Shown: positions 8,835-17,440, numbered from the stretch's first letter. The stretch: 64,000 bases of DNA from Pseudodesulfovibrio nedwellii (GCF_027923765.1 NZ_AP026709.1:2351501-2415500); one strand, 5' to 3'. Numbers and translations: made by a program. Notes: a model not told the origin generated them from the sequence alone.

Positions 8835-8899
8835 ATACCGATAAGTGATGATTCTTTTTTTATTTGAAATAATTCACTTTACAAATTACCGACACTCAT

Positions 8900-8937
8900 A
8901 TCCCGACCAAACTATATAGCCTGGTCGGGATTCTTTT
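8900..8937 (+). terminator. Terminator
   Basis: Perfect 10-bp stem ATCCCGACCA (8900-8909) / TGGTCGGGAT (8922-8931) followed by a T-rich tail. Confidence 0.85.
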
Positions 8938-9095
8938 CCCCCCAAATAGAACCCTTAATTCCAGCCCAAAAAAACACATTTGCTCCCTGCACCTTCCTTG
9001 AAACGTCCACTTTCTGTTTGCCGTTTACCCGATAGTTTCTGCCCTTCCCCGATTATTTGATTGCCTGAGGCCTTAATTCATCTATTGTCTATGAC

Positions 9096-9935
9096 ATGGA
9101 CGCAGAATTCACTGGTCGTACCGGCCCCCAAATCCTGCTGTCGGCAGGGTGTCTTTTCCATCTCCCGCTGAAGCTCATCGCGCGCATTGGCCGGGACGCT
9201 GGTTTTGTGGGCATGGAGTTAATCATGAATTCCCCCAAACTCACACCCGAGGCCGGACTGGAAAAAATTGATGAAATACTGCCCATACGAAGTTTGCACG
9301 CACCGTTCCGCGATTGGTCAGCCTGGGGCGGGCACCTCAATTCATGGAAAGCGACGACAGCCTTGGCCAACTCGCTTCCTCAAGCCGACCACATAACCAT
9401 GCACCCCCCTGGCTCCAAGCTCGCTAACATGATCCAGAACCGCTGGTTCGAAAAGGCGTATGATTTACCATTGTTGCTTGATGCCAAAGGGCGTATTCAA
9501 TTTTCACTAGAAAACATGCCGTGGGTCGAAGGATCTCCTTTCGCCAGAGACCCACTCGAAAAACTCATGGACCAATGCCGAGACAAAAATGTCGGCCTTA
9601 CCTTCGATGTGTGTCACATGGGTGTCTCTGGACGCGATGTACTCCATGCCATAGACAAAGTACCTGACGAACTGTTGTACAATGTGCATTACTCTGATGC
9701 AGTTGGGTACACCGAACACCTGACGCCCGGCGTAGGGAACCTGCCACTGGAAGACTTTCTCCACCGACTTGGCAAACGCGGCTATGACCGTTACATAACT
9801 CTTGAATTGGAGCCGGCTGCATTCCCGGATGATGTTGAGGGGACCATTAGAATTCTCTCCGACTTACGGGAAACCATACAAGCGCAATTGGAACAAGGAA
9901 AGAGAGACACCAAATATGCCGCACGCATACCTTGA
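9096..9935 (+). CDS. Sugar phosphate isomerase/epimerase family (AP endonuclease 2 TIM barrel)
   Basis: A 279-residue TIM-barrel protein of the xylose-isomerase-like superfamily. Visible barrel elements are GFVGMELIMNSPK, SLHAPFRDWSAW (first metal His), ADHITMHPPGS, ENMPWVEGSPF (metal Glu), VGLTFDVCHMG (Asp/His) and ITLELEPAAF (last Glu). The metal-ligand set looks intact, so it is probably active on a sugar or related substrate that cannot be named. The ribosome-binding site before ATG 9096 is weak. It overlaps the following thioesterase by 20 nt, so the two are co-translated. Confidence 0.8.
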   Translation: MDAEFTGRTGPQILLSAGCLFHLPLKLIARIGRDAGFVGMELIMNSPKLTPEAGLEKIDEILPIRSLHAPFRDWSAWGGHLNSWKATTALANSLPQADHITMHPPGSKLANMIQNRWFEKAYDLPLLLDAKGRIQFSLENMPWVEGSPFARDPLEKLMDQCRDKNVGLTFDVCHMGVSGRDVLHAIDKVPDELLYNVHYSDAVGYTEHLTPGVGNLPLEDFLHRLGKRGYDRYITLELEPAAFPDDVEGTIRILSDLRETIQAQLEQGKRDTKYAARIP

Positions 9936-10323
9936 ACAAGTTCGCCAAAAAGACCAAACCATCAATCCACTCCTTGCCTTTCTTGGCATTGAAGTTGATG
10001 AAATCAAACCGGACAACGCCGTTCTCAGACTGCCAGCCAAACCGGAACTCCTTCAAGGCGCGGGGGTTGTCGCCGGTGGCATACTGGCGACCCTGTTGGA
10101 TGAAACCATGGCCCATGCCGTACTGGGCGGGAATCCGCAAGGTAAACGCACCGCCACTGTAGACATGAATGTCAGCTACCTTCATCCGGTACAACCTAAT
10201 ACAGATCTCGTTTGCAAAGCCCGAGTGGTCAAACGAGGCAGCCGCATAATTTTCGCTGAAGCCAGCGTACTGGGCGAAGGACGTGAAGTTGCCCGAGCCA
10301 CCGCATCTTTCCTGCCAATATGA
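9916..10323 (+). CDS. PaaI-type hotdog thioesterase
   Basis: A 135-residue hotdog-fold acyl-CoA thioesterase. The family signature is clear: LLAFLGIEVDEIKPDNAVLR, the hot-dog helix region GAGVVAGGILATLLDETMAH (residues about 50-68, with the catalytic-type Asp/Glu) and TVDMNVSYLHPV. The start at 9916 lies inside the end of the isomerase-like gene; upstream in-frame codons are rejected because they run through that gene. Substrate unknown. Confidence 0.85.
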   Translation: MPHAYLEQVRQKDQTINPLLAFLGIEVDEIKPDNAVLRLPAKPELLQGAGVVAGGILATLLDETMAHAVLGGNPQGKRTATVDMNVSYLHPVQPNTDLVCKARVVKRGSRIIFAEASVLGEGREVARATASFLPI

Positions 10324-10380
10324 CACATTCCCTTGCCCTTGATTTTTCCATGATTACATCCTGAATTGGAGGACATACCC

Positions 10381-10818
10381 ATGACGACTGACACCAAACT
10401 CATTGTCTGCCCCGCCTGCCGCGCTCTCAACCGTGTTCACACAGGCCGTGAAGCCGAAGCTGTGTGCGGCAAATGCAAAACCAAGGTCTTCGAAGCAACA
10501 CCTCTGGAACTGGTCGGCCCCACTTTTGATCGCCATATCACCAAAAACGACGTCCCCGTGCTGGTGGATTTCTATTCTCCCACCTGCGGGCCATGTCTAA
10601 TGATGGGGCCACAGTTTGACGATGCGGCCAAACGGCTTCACCCCAAAGCGCGCCTAGCTAAACTGGATACGACGGCGGACCAAGCCATTGCAGCTCGCTT
10701 CAATGTCATGGCCGTTCCCACGTTGATCCTTTTCAAGGAAGGTCGTGAAATCGCACGCCAGCAAGGTGCCATGAATACGCAGGATATTGAGAACTGGGTC
10801 AACAGCTCCATAGGCTAA
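10381..10818 (+). CDS. trxC: Thioredoxin 2 (TrxC type) with zinc ribbon
   Basis: A 145-residue protein: an N-terminal zinc ribbon (CPACRALNRV and CGKCK, residues about 10-36) followed by a thioredoxin fold. This arrangement is diagnostic of TrxC, an oxidative-stress disulfide reductase. The active site reads SPTCGPC: both redox cysteines and the GP are kept, but the usual Trp before CGPC is Thr. The cis-Pro motif AVPTLILF is present. GGAGG precedes ATG 10381. Confidence 0.9.
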   Translation: MTTDTKLIVCPACRALNRVHTGREAEAVCGKCKTKVFEATPLELVGPTFDRHITKNDVPVLVDFYSPTCGPCLMMGPQFDDAAKRLHPKARLAKLDTTADQAIAARFNVMAVPTLILFKEGREIARQQGAMNTQDIENWVNSSIG

Positions 10819-10866
10819 TTCCCTAAACCCCCTTGACGTAAAGTGGTACAGAGGCGAGAACTATCT

Positions 10867-11922
10867 ATGCTCTCCCTCGACGTACCCTTTGTCCCGGATG
10901 GGGACTATCCTGATTTCCTGGCCCGACATGCAGCATCGCTGACCTCGGTTCATTTCTCTTTATATGATCAACGACTGGCAGATAGTCGGCACCGCATGGA
11001 AAGCCCGGGACTGGACAAAATCATCTCGGGCCTTTCTGCCCTTGTGGATGTGGATAAATATGTGCTCATGAACGCACGTCTTCATGCACCAGGACGGTAT
11101 TTCGGTAAAACCGGACTGGACGAGACTGCACGACGCCTTGAACACATTCTTGAAAAAACAGATATTTCAGGTGTCATCTTTGCCGATCCGTATTTTCTTC
11201 AGGCACTTTCCGACACCCATCCTGATCTGGCAGGATCGCTGGAAGCCATCCCAAGCGTCAATTGCATGCTGGATTCACCCGAACGACTTTTTGCCATGAT
11301 TGCCATGATTGACGGGACCATGTTCAAGCCACCGTCCCGCATCGTCCCCGACCGGGCGCTGAATAGAAATCCTTTACGGCTACAAGAAATAGTGAACGCA
11401 GTACGCAGTCTCTACCCGGCCATGAAGATTCACCTTCTGGCCAACGAAGGATGCCTGTATCAATGCCCATACAAGCCGGCCCATGATGCACATATATCGT
11501 TGGTCAACGAAGGACTGTGCCACGAACGAACCTTTGCCATGAACCGAGACCTCGGCTGTATTCGTAGGCTGCTACAGGACCCCGGTCTCATACTCGCCTC
11601 CCCCTTCATTCGGCCAGAAGACATCCATCGCTATGAAGGACAGGTGGACGGTATCAAATTGTGTGGACGCACAAAGGGAATCATTTTCCTCAAACGCGCC
11701 ATAACCGCCTATATTGACGGCTCTTACACAGGCAACCTGCTCAATCTCATGGATGCCATGGGCGACCTCGCAAACCGAATAAATATCCCCAACAAGGAAC
11801 TACCCGACCAAATATTCGCTCAGGTCTCGACTTGTGACAAGAACTGCGCCGACTGCGGGTGGTGCCACGGCGTCATGCAATCGATTTCCACACAGACCGA
11901 TCCGGCTCTTTCCAGACTGTAG
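10867..11922 (+). CDS. Peptidase U32-like protein
   Basis: A 351-residue cytoplasmic protein with U32-like features: the ANEGCLYQCPYKPAHDAHIS segment (about residues 196-215) resembles the N-E-x-C-L core of atypical U32 proteins, and the C-terminus carries a Cys cluster (CDKNCADCGWCHGV) that could bind metal or an Fe-S cluster. U32 proteins often act in tRNA or ubiquinone hydroxylation rather than proteolysis. The substrate here is unknown. ATG 10867 is chosen over an upstream in-frame GTG. Confidence 0.65.
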   Translation: MLSLDVPFVPDGDYPDFLARHAASLTSVHFSLYDQRLADSRHRMESPGLDKIISGLSALVDVDKYVLMNARLHAPGRYFGKTGLDETARRLEHILEKTDISGVIFADPYFLQALSDTHPDLAGSLEAIPSVNCMLDSPERLFAMIAMIDGTMFKPPSRIVPDRALNRNPLRLQEIVNAVRSLYPAMKIHLLANEGCLYQCPYKPAHDAHISLVNEGLCHERTFAMNRDLGCIRRLLQDPGLILASPFIRPEDIHRYEGQVDGIKLCGRTKGIIFLKRAITAYIDGSYTGNLLNLMDAMGDLANRINIPNKELPDQIFAQVSTCDKNCADCGWCHGVMQSISTQTDPALSRL

Positions 11923-11987
11923 CCGCCGGTTTCCATTCCATCTTTTTTAAAAATGACATAGACTTGTCTGCATACAAGGAGAGACTC

Positions 11988-12563
11988 ATGAAAAAATCAC
12001 TCGGCCCCAAGACACTGGCCCAACCCGCACCGGTATGGGCTGTTGGCGCATATGATGAAGACAACAAACCCAATGCCATGATCGCAGCTTGGGGTGGCAT
12101 ATGCAGCTCCGACCCTGCCAGCCTGACCGTGTCTTTGCGTCCGTCCCGCCACACCTATGCGGGCATCATGAAACACAAAGCGTTCACCGTCTCTGTCTGC
12201 CCTGAATATCTGGCCGCAGAGTCGGATTTCCTCGGCATGGTCTCAGGCAAAAAAGTAGACAAATTCGCTGCCACCGGCCTGACTCCGACAAAGAGTGACT
12301 GCGTCAATGCCCCTTACATCGAAGAATTTCCGATGGTCATCGAATGCGAACTGACCGGCACGTATGAACAGGGCATCCACACTCTGCTCATCGGCGAAAT
12401 CAAGGACGTAAAATGCGACGAAGACAAACTCGTTGATGGCAAACACCCTGATCCTGAAAAAATCCTTCCCCTGATTTTCAGCCCCGGCACTCGCGCCTAC
12501 CACACTGTTTCAAAATTCGTGGGGCAGGGTTTCAGTATCGGTAAAAAATACATAAAAAAATAG
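11988..12563 (+). CDS. Flavin reductase family protein, flavoredoxin-like
   Basis: A 191-residue FMN-binding split-barrel protein (flavin reductase-like domain). Motifs include AAWGGICSSDPASLTVSLRP (flavin-binding loop), FTVSVCPEYLAAESDFLGMV and the EECELTGTYEQG-like strand. Flavoredoxin of Desulfovibrio belongs to this family and has been linked to electron transfer, including thiosulfate reduction; that link is from knowledge of the family. AAGGAGAG precedes ATG 11988; upstream in-frame codons overlap the U32-like gene and are rejected. The stop codon lies 9 nt before the next start. Confidence 0.85.
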   Translation: MKKSLGPKTLAQPAPVWAVGAYDEDNKPNAMIAAWGGICSSDPASLTVSLRPSRHTYAGIMKHKAFTVSVCPEYLAAESDFLGMVSGKKVDKFAATGLTPTKSDCVNAPYIEEFPMVIECELTGTYEQGIHTLLIGEIKDVKCDEDKLVDGKHPDPEKILPLIFSPGTRAYHTVSKFVGQGFSIGKKYIKK

Positions 12564-12572
12564 ACGGTGAAT

Positions 12573-13886
12573 ATGACCCGGCATGCCATTGCGCTTGTTC
12601 TGACGCTTCTTCTATTCGCGGGTTGCGCTGCACAAGACCCAAACGCCCCCGTTCTTGATCTGATCGAACTGGAACAAAATGCGGGTGCGTATCATGGCCT
12701 GCCGGTCAATTCCCCACTCATTTCAGCCGAAGCCCAGCAGCAAGCCTTTGACGATTTTCTGAAGAAACACTTCGGTCCTTGGGAACAAATCGAACCCAAA
12801 CACCCGGCGGATGAGGCTTTCTGGGGATTGGCAGTGTACGGCCACAAAAATCTATACGGTGAAAACACGCTGCTTCGTGATCCTCGCTGGATACTCAATA
12901 TGACCGAGGCCTCACGAATTGAGGCCTATCCTTCCATGGGCCGACGCGCCATTGCCGTGACCAACACAAACATGCGGGTACTGCCCACCAATCAACCGGT
13001 ATTCTATAATTTCAAACGGGCCGGAGAAGGATTCCCTTTCGACTACATGCAAAACTCGCTGATCCTTGCCGGAACGCCGCTATATGCGGCCCATGTCAGC
13101 GCAGATGGAGCATGGATTCTCGTGGAATCACGCTTTGCCTTCGGGTGGGTACCGGCTCGAGAAATAGCATGGGTGGATGACACTTTTGCCACGGCATACC
13201 AAACCGGAACATACAAAACACTTACTGCAGACAGTGTTCCAGTAACCGATAAAGATGGAAACCATTGTTTCATCGCGCACATCGGGACATTAATCCCCGT
13301 CATTCCGGCAACACAAGGCCAACCGGAATCCTTCATAGTCCCGACCCGTGACCGCCATGGAAATGCTATCGCCGTCCATGCGACACTTCCGCAAGGGACA
13401 ACAAAAACAGCACCGATCTCGACCACTCCCGCCAATTTCACCAAGCTGGCAAACGCCATGCTTGGCATGCAATATGGCTGGGGTGGATTATATGAAAACC
13501 GAGATTGTTCAGCCACAACCATGGATCTGATGGCCGCATTCGGCATATTCCTGCCGCGAAACTCCAGCCAGCAAATCAAATTTGGCACTCAGACTCCACT
13601 TGAAGGGCTGGACCCAGACGAAAAAAAGGAACTGATTCTGAAAACAGCCGTTCCATTTATGACACTTGTCCGCAAGCCTGGCCATATCATGCTCTACATC
13701 GGCAGTCACGATGACGAACCGATCGTCCTGCACTCGGTATGGGGCGTAAAAACCAAGGTCGGCGACGGCTATGGCCGAAAAATCATCGGAACCACAGCCA
13801 TCACCACACTGGAACCGGGACTTGAACTGGACAATCTGGCCACAACTCTACTCGATTCAGTCTCTCGCATTTCAACTTTGCCATAA
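12573..13886 (+). CDS. SH3-domain NlpC/P60 (C40) lipoprotein peptidase
   Basis: A 437-residue cell-wall hydrolase. The signal peptide ends in lipobox FAGC (Cys about residue 18). An N-terminal stabilising domain and two bacterial SH3-like domains (about residues 125-280) precede a C-terminal NlpC/P60 domain. The catalytic Cys is in ENRDCSATTMDL (about residue 311) and the His in KPGHIMLYIG (about 370). These enzymes cut peptidoglycan stem peptides, here probably from the membrane or outer-membrane anchor. It follows the flavin reductase by 9 nt, possibly in the same transcript. Confidence 0.9.
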   Translation: MTRHAIALVLTLLLFAGCAAQDPNAPVLDLIELEQNAGAYHGLPVNSPLISAEAQQQAFDDFLKKHFGPWEQIEPKHPADEAFWGLAVYGHKNLYGENTLLRDPRWILNMTEASRIEAYPSMGRRAIAVTNTNMRVLPTNQPVFYNFKRAGEGFPFDYMQNSLILAGTPLYAAHVSADGAWILVESRFAFGWVPAREIAWVDDTFATAYQTGTYKTLTADSVPVTDKDGNHCFIAHIGTLIPVIPATQGQPESFIVPTRDRHGNAIAVHATLPQGTTKTAPISTTPANFTKLANAMLGMQYGWGGLYENRDCSATTMDLMAAFGIFLPRNSSQQIKFGTQTPLEGLDPDEKKELILKTAVPFMTLVRKPGHIMLYIGSHDDEPIVLHSVWGVKTKVGDGYGRKIIGTTAITTLEPGLELDNLATTLLDSVSRISTLP

Positions 13887-13903
13887 AGCGACGGGACTCC
13901 AAC

Positions 13904-14149
13904 TCACTCATCGCCTTCAAGATCGTCCCACCGCTCACGGAACACGTAATTACTTATGTTCCGATCTCGCTGTTCGCGTATCCAACGGTGTAAATCTTCA
14001 GGAAGAGCACGCCACGCCCCCTTGTCTTCCCGCTTCCAGGCGGGCAACCCCTTGTCTCGAACCAGTTCTATAATGTTTCGCGAATTTTCCCCGACCGCAT
14101 CACAAATTTCACGCGCACCTTTCAAACATATGTCCTGAGATTTCAGCAT
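13904..14149 (-). CDS. Small HTH DNA-binding protein, excisionase/small-terminase-like
   Basis: An 81-residue protein whose central part (GAREICDAVGENSRNIIELV, then a GLPAWKRED wing and a LPEDLHRWI helix) reads as a MerR/excisionase-type helix-turn-helix. Such small proteins serve as excisionases or as DNA-binding small terminase subunits in phages. The ATG at 14149 overlaps the end of the DUF5675 gene by 7 nt, so the two are coupled. Confidence 0.6.
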   Translation of the reverse strand: MLKSQDICLKGAREICDAVGENSRNIIELVRDKGLPAWKREDKGAWRALPEDLHRWIREQRDRNISNYVFRERWDDLEGDE

Positions 14150-14544
14150 CGCTCTTCCACCCTCACCACAAAAAACCGTTGACCACCCAACCGATCCAAA
14201 AATTCACGAAAAGCGGATCGCGACTGCATGACCCCTCGAGAACCTTCAAGAAAACCAAAATTCCTGCCGAGCAAAACACACCCATGGGTATCACCCACTA
14301 CATTGCCGGGATGAAACAGAATATGAGACCTCCCCGGCACATCAGATACTTCATACGTCCGTCCGAAAGAATGCGAATCCACTCGGCTGCATAAGTATTC
14401 ACCCGCGGGAATACACGACTTGTCTGGCTGATTACCACGATCCGGTGGTTCCAAGGTCACGCACAGAACCTGTCCATTAAAACGTAAAACTCCAAAGGTT
14501 CCTTCTTTCCCCTTTTCCAATCGCACAATTTCCACTTTTTCCAT
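14143..14544 (-). CDS. DUF5675 family protein, phage-associated
   Basis: A 133-residue protein with the DUF5675 pattern: an N-terminal beta sheet (VEIVRLEKGKEGTFGVLRF), CVTLEPPDRGN, SCIPAGEY and the conserved PGRSHILFHPGNVVGDTHGC block. The family is common next to phage lysis or tail modules and is suspected, not proven, to act on the cell wall. AGGAGC precedes ATG 14544. It is transcribed divergently from the S24 repressor and shares its control region. Confidence 0.7.
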   Translation of the reverse strand: MEKVEIVRLEKGKEGTFGVLRFNGQVLCVTLEPPDRGNQPDKSCIPAGEYLCSRVDSHSFGRTYEVSDVPGRSHILFHPGNVVGDTHGCVLLGRNFGFLEGSRGVMQSRSAFREFLDRLGGQRFFVVRVEERC

Positions 14545-14569
14545 GATTCACCGCTCCTGTTTTTGCCAA

Positions 14570-14592
14570 ATCACAAATTGCTTTTTTGTGAT
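14570..14592. promoter_or_regulatory. Candidate operator: inverted repeat in divergent control region
   Basis: ATCACAAA (14570-14577) and TTTGTGAT (14585-14592) form a perfect 8-bp inverted repeat with a 7-nt spacer. Further on, an AGAC core recurs: inverted at 14603-14606 and direct at 14627-14630, 14641-14644 and about 14668. These sites lie between the DUF5675/HTH operon and the S24 repressor gene and are good candidates for repressor binding. Confidence 0.5.
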
Positions 14593-14700
14593 ATAGTCAA
14601 TGGTCTATTTGAAAGTCAACAAAATTAGACACAATCATTTAGACATTTACCAATTTTTATGTATAAACAGACCAACCATTAACCCAAATAAGAGGATCTC

Positions 14701-15447
14701 ATGGGATTCACCGACGATGTGCGGCAAGCACTTATTAACCGCATCGGCCCAGGTAGACGATACTCCAACAACAAACGGATGGCAGACGAACTCGGGGTCG
14801 ACCCATCCCAACTCAATCGCTTTCTAAAAAAGGAACGCGGTCTCAATTCGGAATCTCTCGGACACATTCTCGACAAAGTGGGAATCTCCGTTGTCTTCGG
14901 TGATGAACCGGCAGATGCCTCACGAGAGGTCTGCTTCACCCTGCCGGACGCAAACAAATCCAAAACAACAAGGTCAGAGCCACAATCAGACGATTACATG
15001 GCAGTTCCGCTGGTCAGCCCAGCCCTAGCTGTGTCCCCTGGTATGATCCCTGAAGCAAATGTCGAAGGATGGATACTGGTATGGCGGCATCAGGAATCTA
15101 TTCGCTTCCGCTCGAATCTGGTGGCCGTGGAAATCGGTGCCGGAGAACACTCCATGGAACCGACACTTCACTCTGGCGACATTGTCATCGTTGATCGAAG
15201 CGACCGAGACCCCAGTCCCGCCGGAAAAATCATGCTTGTCCGCGAACCGGGGTCTACCGGCGCAATCAACATCAAACGCGTCAATACCAGACGCTTTGAT
15301 GACGACGTGGAATTGATCTTTTACTCGGAAGACAATCGTGCCCATCCTCCAATGACGTACCGACTAAAACGAGACTTCCAAGGGGATATTGCTCACGCCA
15401 TCGGTGGCAATGTGGTTTGGGCCTGGAACGATATGTCCAGGAAATAG
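14701..15447 (+). CDS. S24-family phage-type repressor (HTH plus LexA-like peptidase)
   Basis: A 248-residue transcriptional repressor. Residues about 1-65 form a Cro/CI-like HTH (NNKRMADELGVDPSQLNRFL). After a linker, residues about 95-245 form an S24 self-cleaving domain, with catalytic Ser in GEHSMEPTLHSGD (about 151) and Lys in INIKRVN (about 192). Self-cleavage after DNA damage would inactivate it. The likely target is its own control region and the divergent DUF5675/HTH operon; other phage-type genes in the window might also be targets. Confidence 0.85.
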   Translation: MGFTDDVRQALINRIGPGRRYSNNKRMADELGVDPSQLNRFLKKERGLNSESLGHILDKVGISVVFGDEPADASREVCFTLPDANKSKTTRSEPQSDDYMAVPLVSPALAVSPGMIPEANVEGWILVWRHQESIRFRSNLVAVEIGAGEHSMEPTLHSGDIVIVDRSDRDPSPAGKIMLVREPGSTGAINIKRVNTRRFDDDVELIFYSEDNRAHPPMTYRLKRDFQGDIAHAIGGNVVWAWNDMSRK

Positions 15448-15472
15448 ATATCCAACATCACAAAGGACACAC

Positions 15473-16459
15473 ATGTTAGACTATCGACAATTTCTGACAA
15501 AAAATATGTACGGAACATTCGTCATACTCCTTATCGGGCTACTGGCATTTCCTGTTCAAGCCGCTGACACGACAAACACCGCTCTTGCCTCTGAAATTGC
15601 ATCCATGCTGCTCAGTCAGGACCAAATAAAACGCGCCGCTGGGGTCAAAGCTTTGTCTGAAAACGGGCAGGGATGTATGGAGTGTTTCCTGAAAATAACC
15701 GACAATGGGACAACAGACCAACGCCGCGGTGCTGTTCTCGCGCTGGCTCTCCTGCCCGTACCGGAACTGGCGACAAACGGGCTACTCAAGGCTTTGAACG
15801 ATAAAGACGCCACCGTCCGCAGTCTGGCTGCACACGCACTGGCAAAAATAGGACAAGCCGCAGCCAAACCGACCGCCCGACTCCTGCTTCATCCAGATGA
15901 ACGGGTCCGCAACGGCGCAGCACTGGCTCTCAGCAAAATGGGCGAATCAGCAATTCCCGCCTTGACGACCATGCTAAAAATGGATGATCCCTTTGCCAAA
16001 GCAAAAGCGGCTTGGCTGCTCGGGAGAATGGGTCACGAAGCCTTACCCGCCGTACCGGCTCTGATCCACGCACTGAATGACAAAGATATACGTGTAGTCC
16101 ATGTCATCTGTGAAAGTCTTGACCTGATCGGCCCGAATCCGGCAGTCGTCTACCACGAATTGACACTGATCGGCATTTCCGGCAGCCAATGTCCGGTCAC
16201 ACGCATAGGGACAAATGCAGCCCCTAGTCTTGTCAGACTTCTGACCAGACCGGGTACACCCATGGGCAACATTGCCCTTTATACGCTTGCTCGCATGGGC
16301 AGAGTTGCCGAACCTGCCCTCAAGGCGGCCCTTGCAACCGGCACTGATAGCCAAAAAATCGCCGCAGCCCTGCTGTTGACGGGGATAGACCCGGAACTAG
16401 CAAGCACGCTGCCCGAAGAACTGCGCCGGTCCATGACCGGAGCCATGCATACCCAATAA
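15473..16459 (+). CDS. Secreted HEAT-repeat protein
   Basis: A 328-residue protein with a signal peptide (residues about 10-30, FVILLIGLLAFPVQAA) followed by tandem HEAT/PBS-lyase repeats, for example DATVRSLAAHALAKIGQAA and DERVRNGAALALSKMGESA. HEAT solenoids mediate protein-protein contacts. Partner unknown. AAAGGAC precedes ATG 15473; longer in-frame extensions run back into the repressor gene. The DUF6941-like gene follows 13 nt downstream. Confidence 0.8.
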   Translation: MLDYRQFLTKNMYGTFVILLIGLLAFPVQAADTTNTALASEIASMLLSQDQIKRAAGVKALSENGQGCMECFLKITDNGTTDQRRGAVLALALLPVPELATNGLLKALNDKDATVRSLAAHALAKIGQAAAKPTARLLLHPDERVRNGAALALSKMGESAIPALTTMLKMDDPFAKAKAAWLLGRMGHEALPAVPALIHALNDKDIRVVHVICESLDLIGPNPAVVYHELTLIGISGSQCPVTRIGTNAAPSLVRLLTRPGTPMGNIALYTLARMGRVAEPALKAALATGTDSQKIAAALLLTGIDPELASTLPEELRRSMTGAMHTQ

Positions 16460-16472
16460 CATCGGAGTCATC

Positions 16473-16874
16473 ATGACAGAACTTATTTACGCGCTTATCT
16501 GCTCAGACCTCATCATTGATAAGGATTCAAATTCCACGTCGTTTATTCGCACCATCGAACATGCCGTGGTTCCCGAACTCCCGGCTACCCTGCCATCAAT
16601 CTTCTTTGCCAGTCTGTGGGACTTGGAAAAGAGTGGAGAAAAGCCCTTTACCGTTTCCTTGAACCTCATACCGCCTACAGGAGACCCCATCACTCTGGGT
16701 ATGCAGGAAATTACTCCCGGAGGCACCATGCTGCACAAGATGAATTTCCAACTTCCAGGCTTGCGGGTAGAAAATGAAGGCAAGCATATTATCGAGGTTG
16801 CAATGAAAGCAGAAGGGGACTGGAAAACACTGGCTCAGCTCCCGATATTCGTCTTTGAAAGCGACAACAAATAG
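16473..16874 (+). CDS. DUF6941-like protein
   Basis: A 133-residue soluble beta-rich protein (LIYALICSDLIIDKDSNSTS, then FFASLWDLEK and a C-terminal LAQLPIFVFESD). The pattern fits the small DUF6941-like family of unknown role. ATCGGAG precedes the ATG. It probably shares a transcript with the HEAT-repeat gene. Confidence 0.6.
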   Translation: MTELIYALICSDLIIDKDSNSTSFIRTIEHAVVPELPATLPSIFFASLWDLEKSGEKPFTVSLNLIPPTGDPITLGMQEITPGGTMLHKMNFQLPGLRVENEGKHIIEVAMKAEGDWKTLAQLPIFVFESDNK

Positions 16875-16903
16875 TCCCACCCAAATATTCAGCTACTCGC
16901 GTT

Positions 16904-16962
16904 CAACGTAAAAGGCCATGTAGTGCATCATTGTTTGATGCACTACATGGCCTTTTACGTTG
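16904..16962. repeat. Perfect 27-bp inverted repeat (long hairpin)
   Basis: Left arm 16904-16930 is the exact reverse complement of right arm 16936-16962, with a 5-nt loop TTGTT. No T-run follows on either side. It may act as a terminator without U tail or as a processed RNA structure after the DUF6941-like gene. Confidence 0.95.
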
Positions 16963-17207
16963 TAGAAAGAATGTAACAAGACAGAAGAGATTTAAACTTA
17001 CTTATTCCATGCCTGTATTAAGCTAAATTTTTTAGAATATTTTACAATTTTTTCAAAGTAAAATAGGCTATTACGTATTAAAATTGTCAGTTTTAACTGG
17101 ACATTCAAACACGCCTGACTTAGCCATCTATCATCGATTCGATATTTATAGAAAACCACATCGTATATGCAGTATTACTGTACGACTCAAGTTGAAAAGG
17201 ATCACAG
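16963..17207. other. AT-rich intergenic region
   Basis: Strongly AT-rich sequence between the long hairpin and a small possible gene at 17208. There are several poly-T/A tracts around 17020-17080. No gene, RNA or clear promoter pair could be identified. Confidence 0.4.
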
Positions 17208-17417
17208 ATGCGCCAAGTCATGCTCATGATTTCAAAGGGGACACAGCGACTCCCTACAGTCAGGGAACTCGAATCCAGAGGTATTCAGGTCTCCTCTGCC
17301 GTAAAAAGAGAAAGACCTATAAAAATCGAAATTAACAACCACGCGGACGGCATGGCAGCAACGCATTGCGCAGTTAAATATTTGCAAGAAGGGGAAACAG
17401 ACGAATCCAGAATCTAA
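17208..17417 (+). CDS. Possible small hypothetical protein
   Basis: A 69-residue open frame with ATG 17208 preceded by AAAAGGAT at good spacing and followed 24 nt later by a strong terminator. The product is basic with no recognisable domain (starts MRQVMLMISKG). Support comes only from the ribosome-binding site and the terminator; it may not be translated. Confidence 0.4.
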   Translation: MRQVMLMISKGTQRLPTVRELESRGIQVSSAVKRERPIKIEINNHADGMAATHCAVKYLQEGETDESRI

Positions 17418-17440
17418 AAAAACTTCAAACCGGAACAAAT

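Noticed and set aside
1635..15447. A complete prophage
   Set aside because: No integrase, portal, capsid or tail genes, and unrelated chromosomal genes lie between the phage-type genes.
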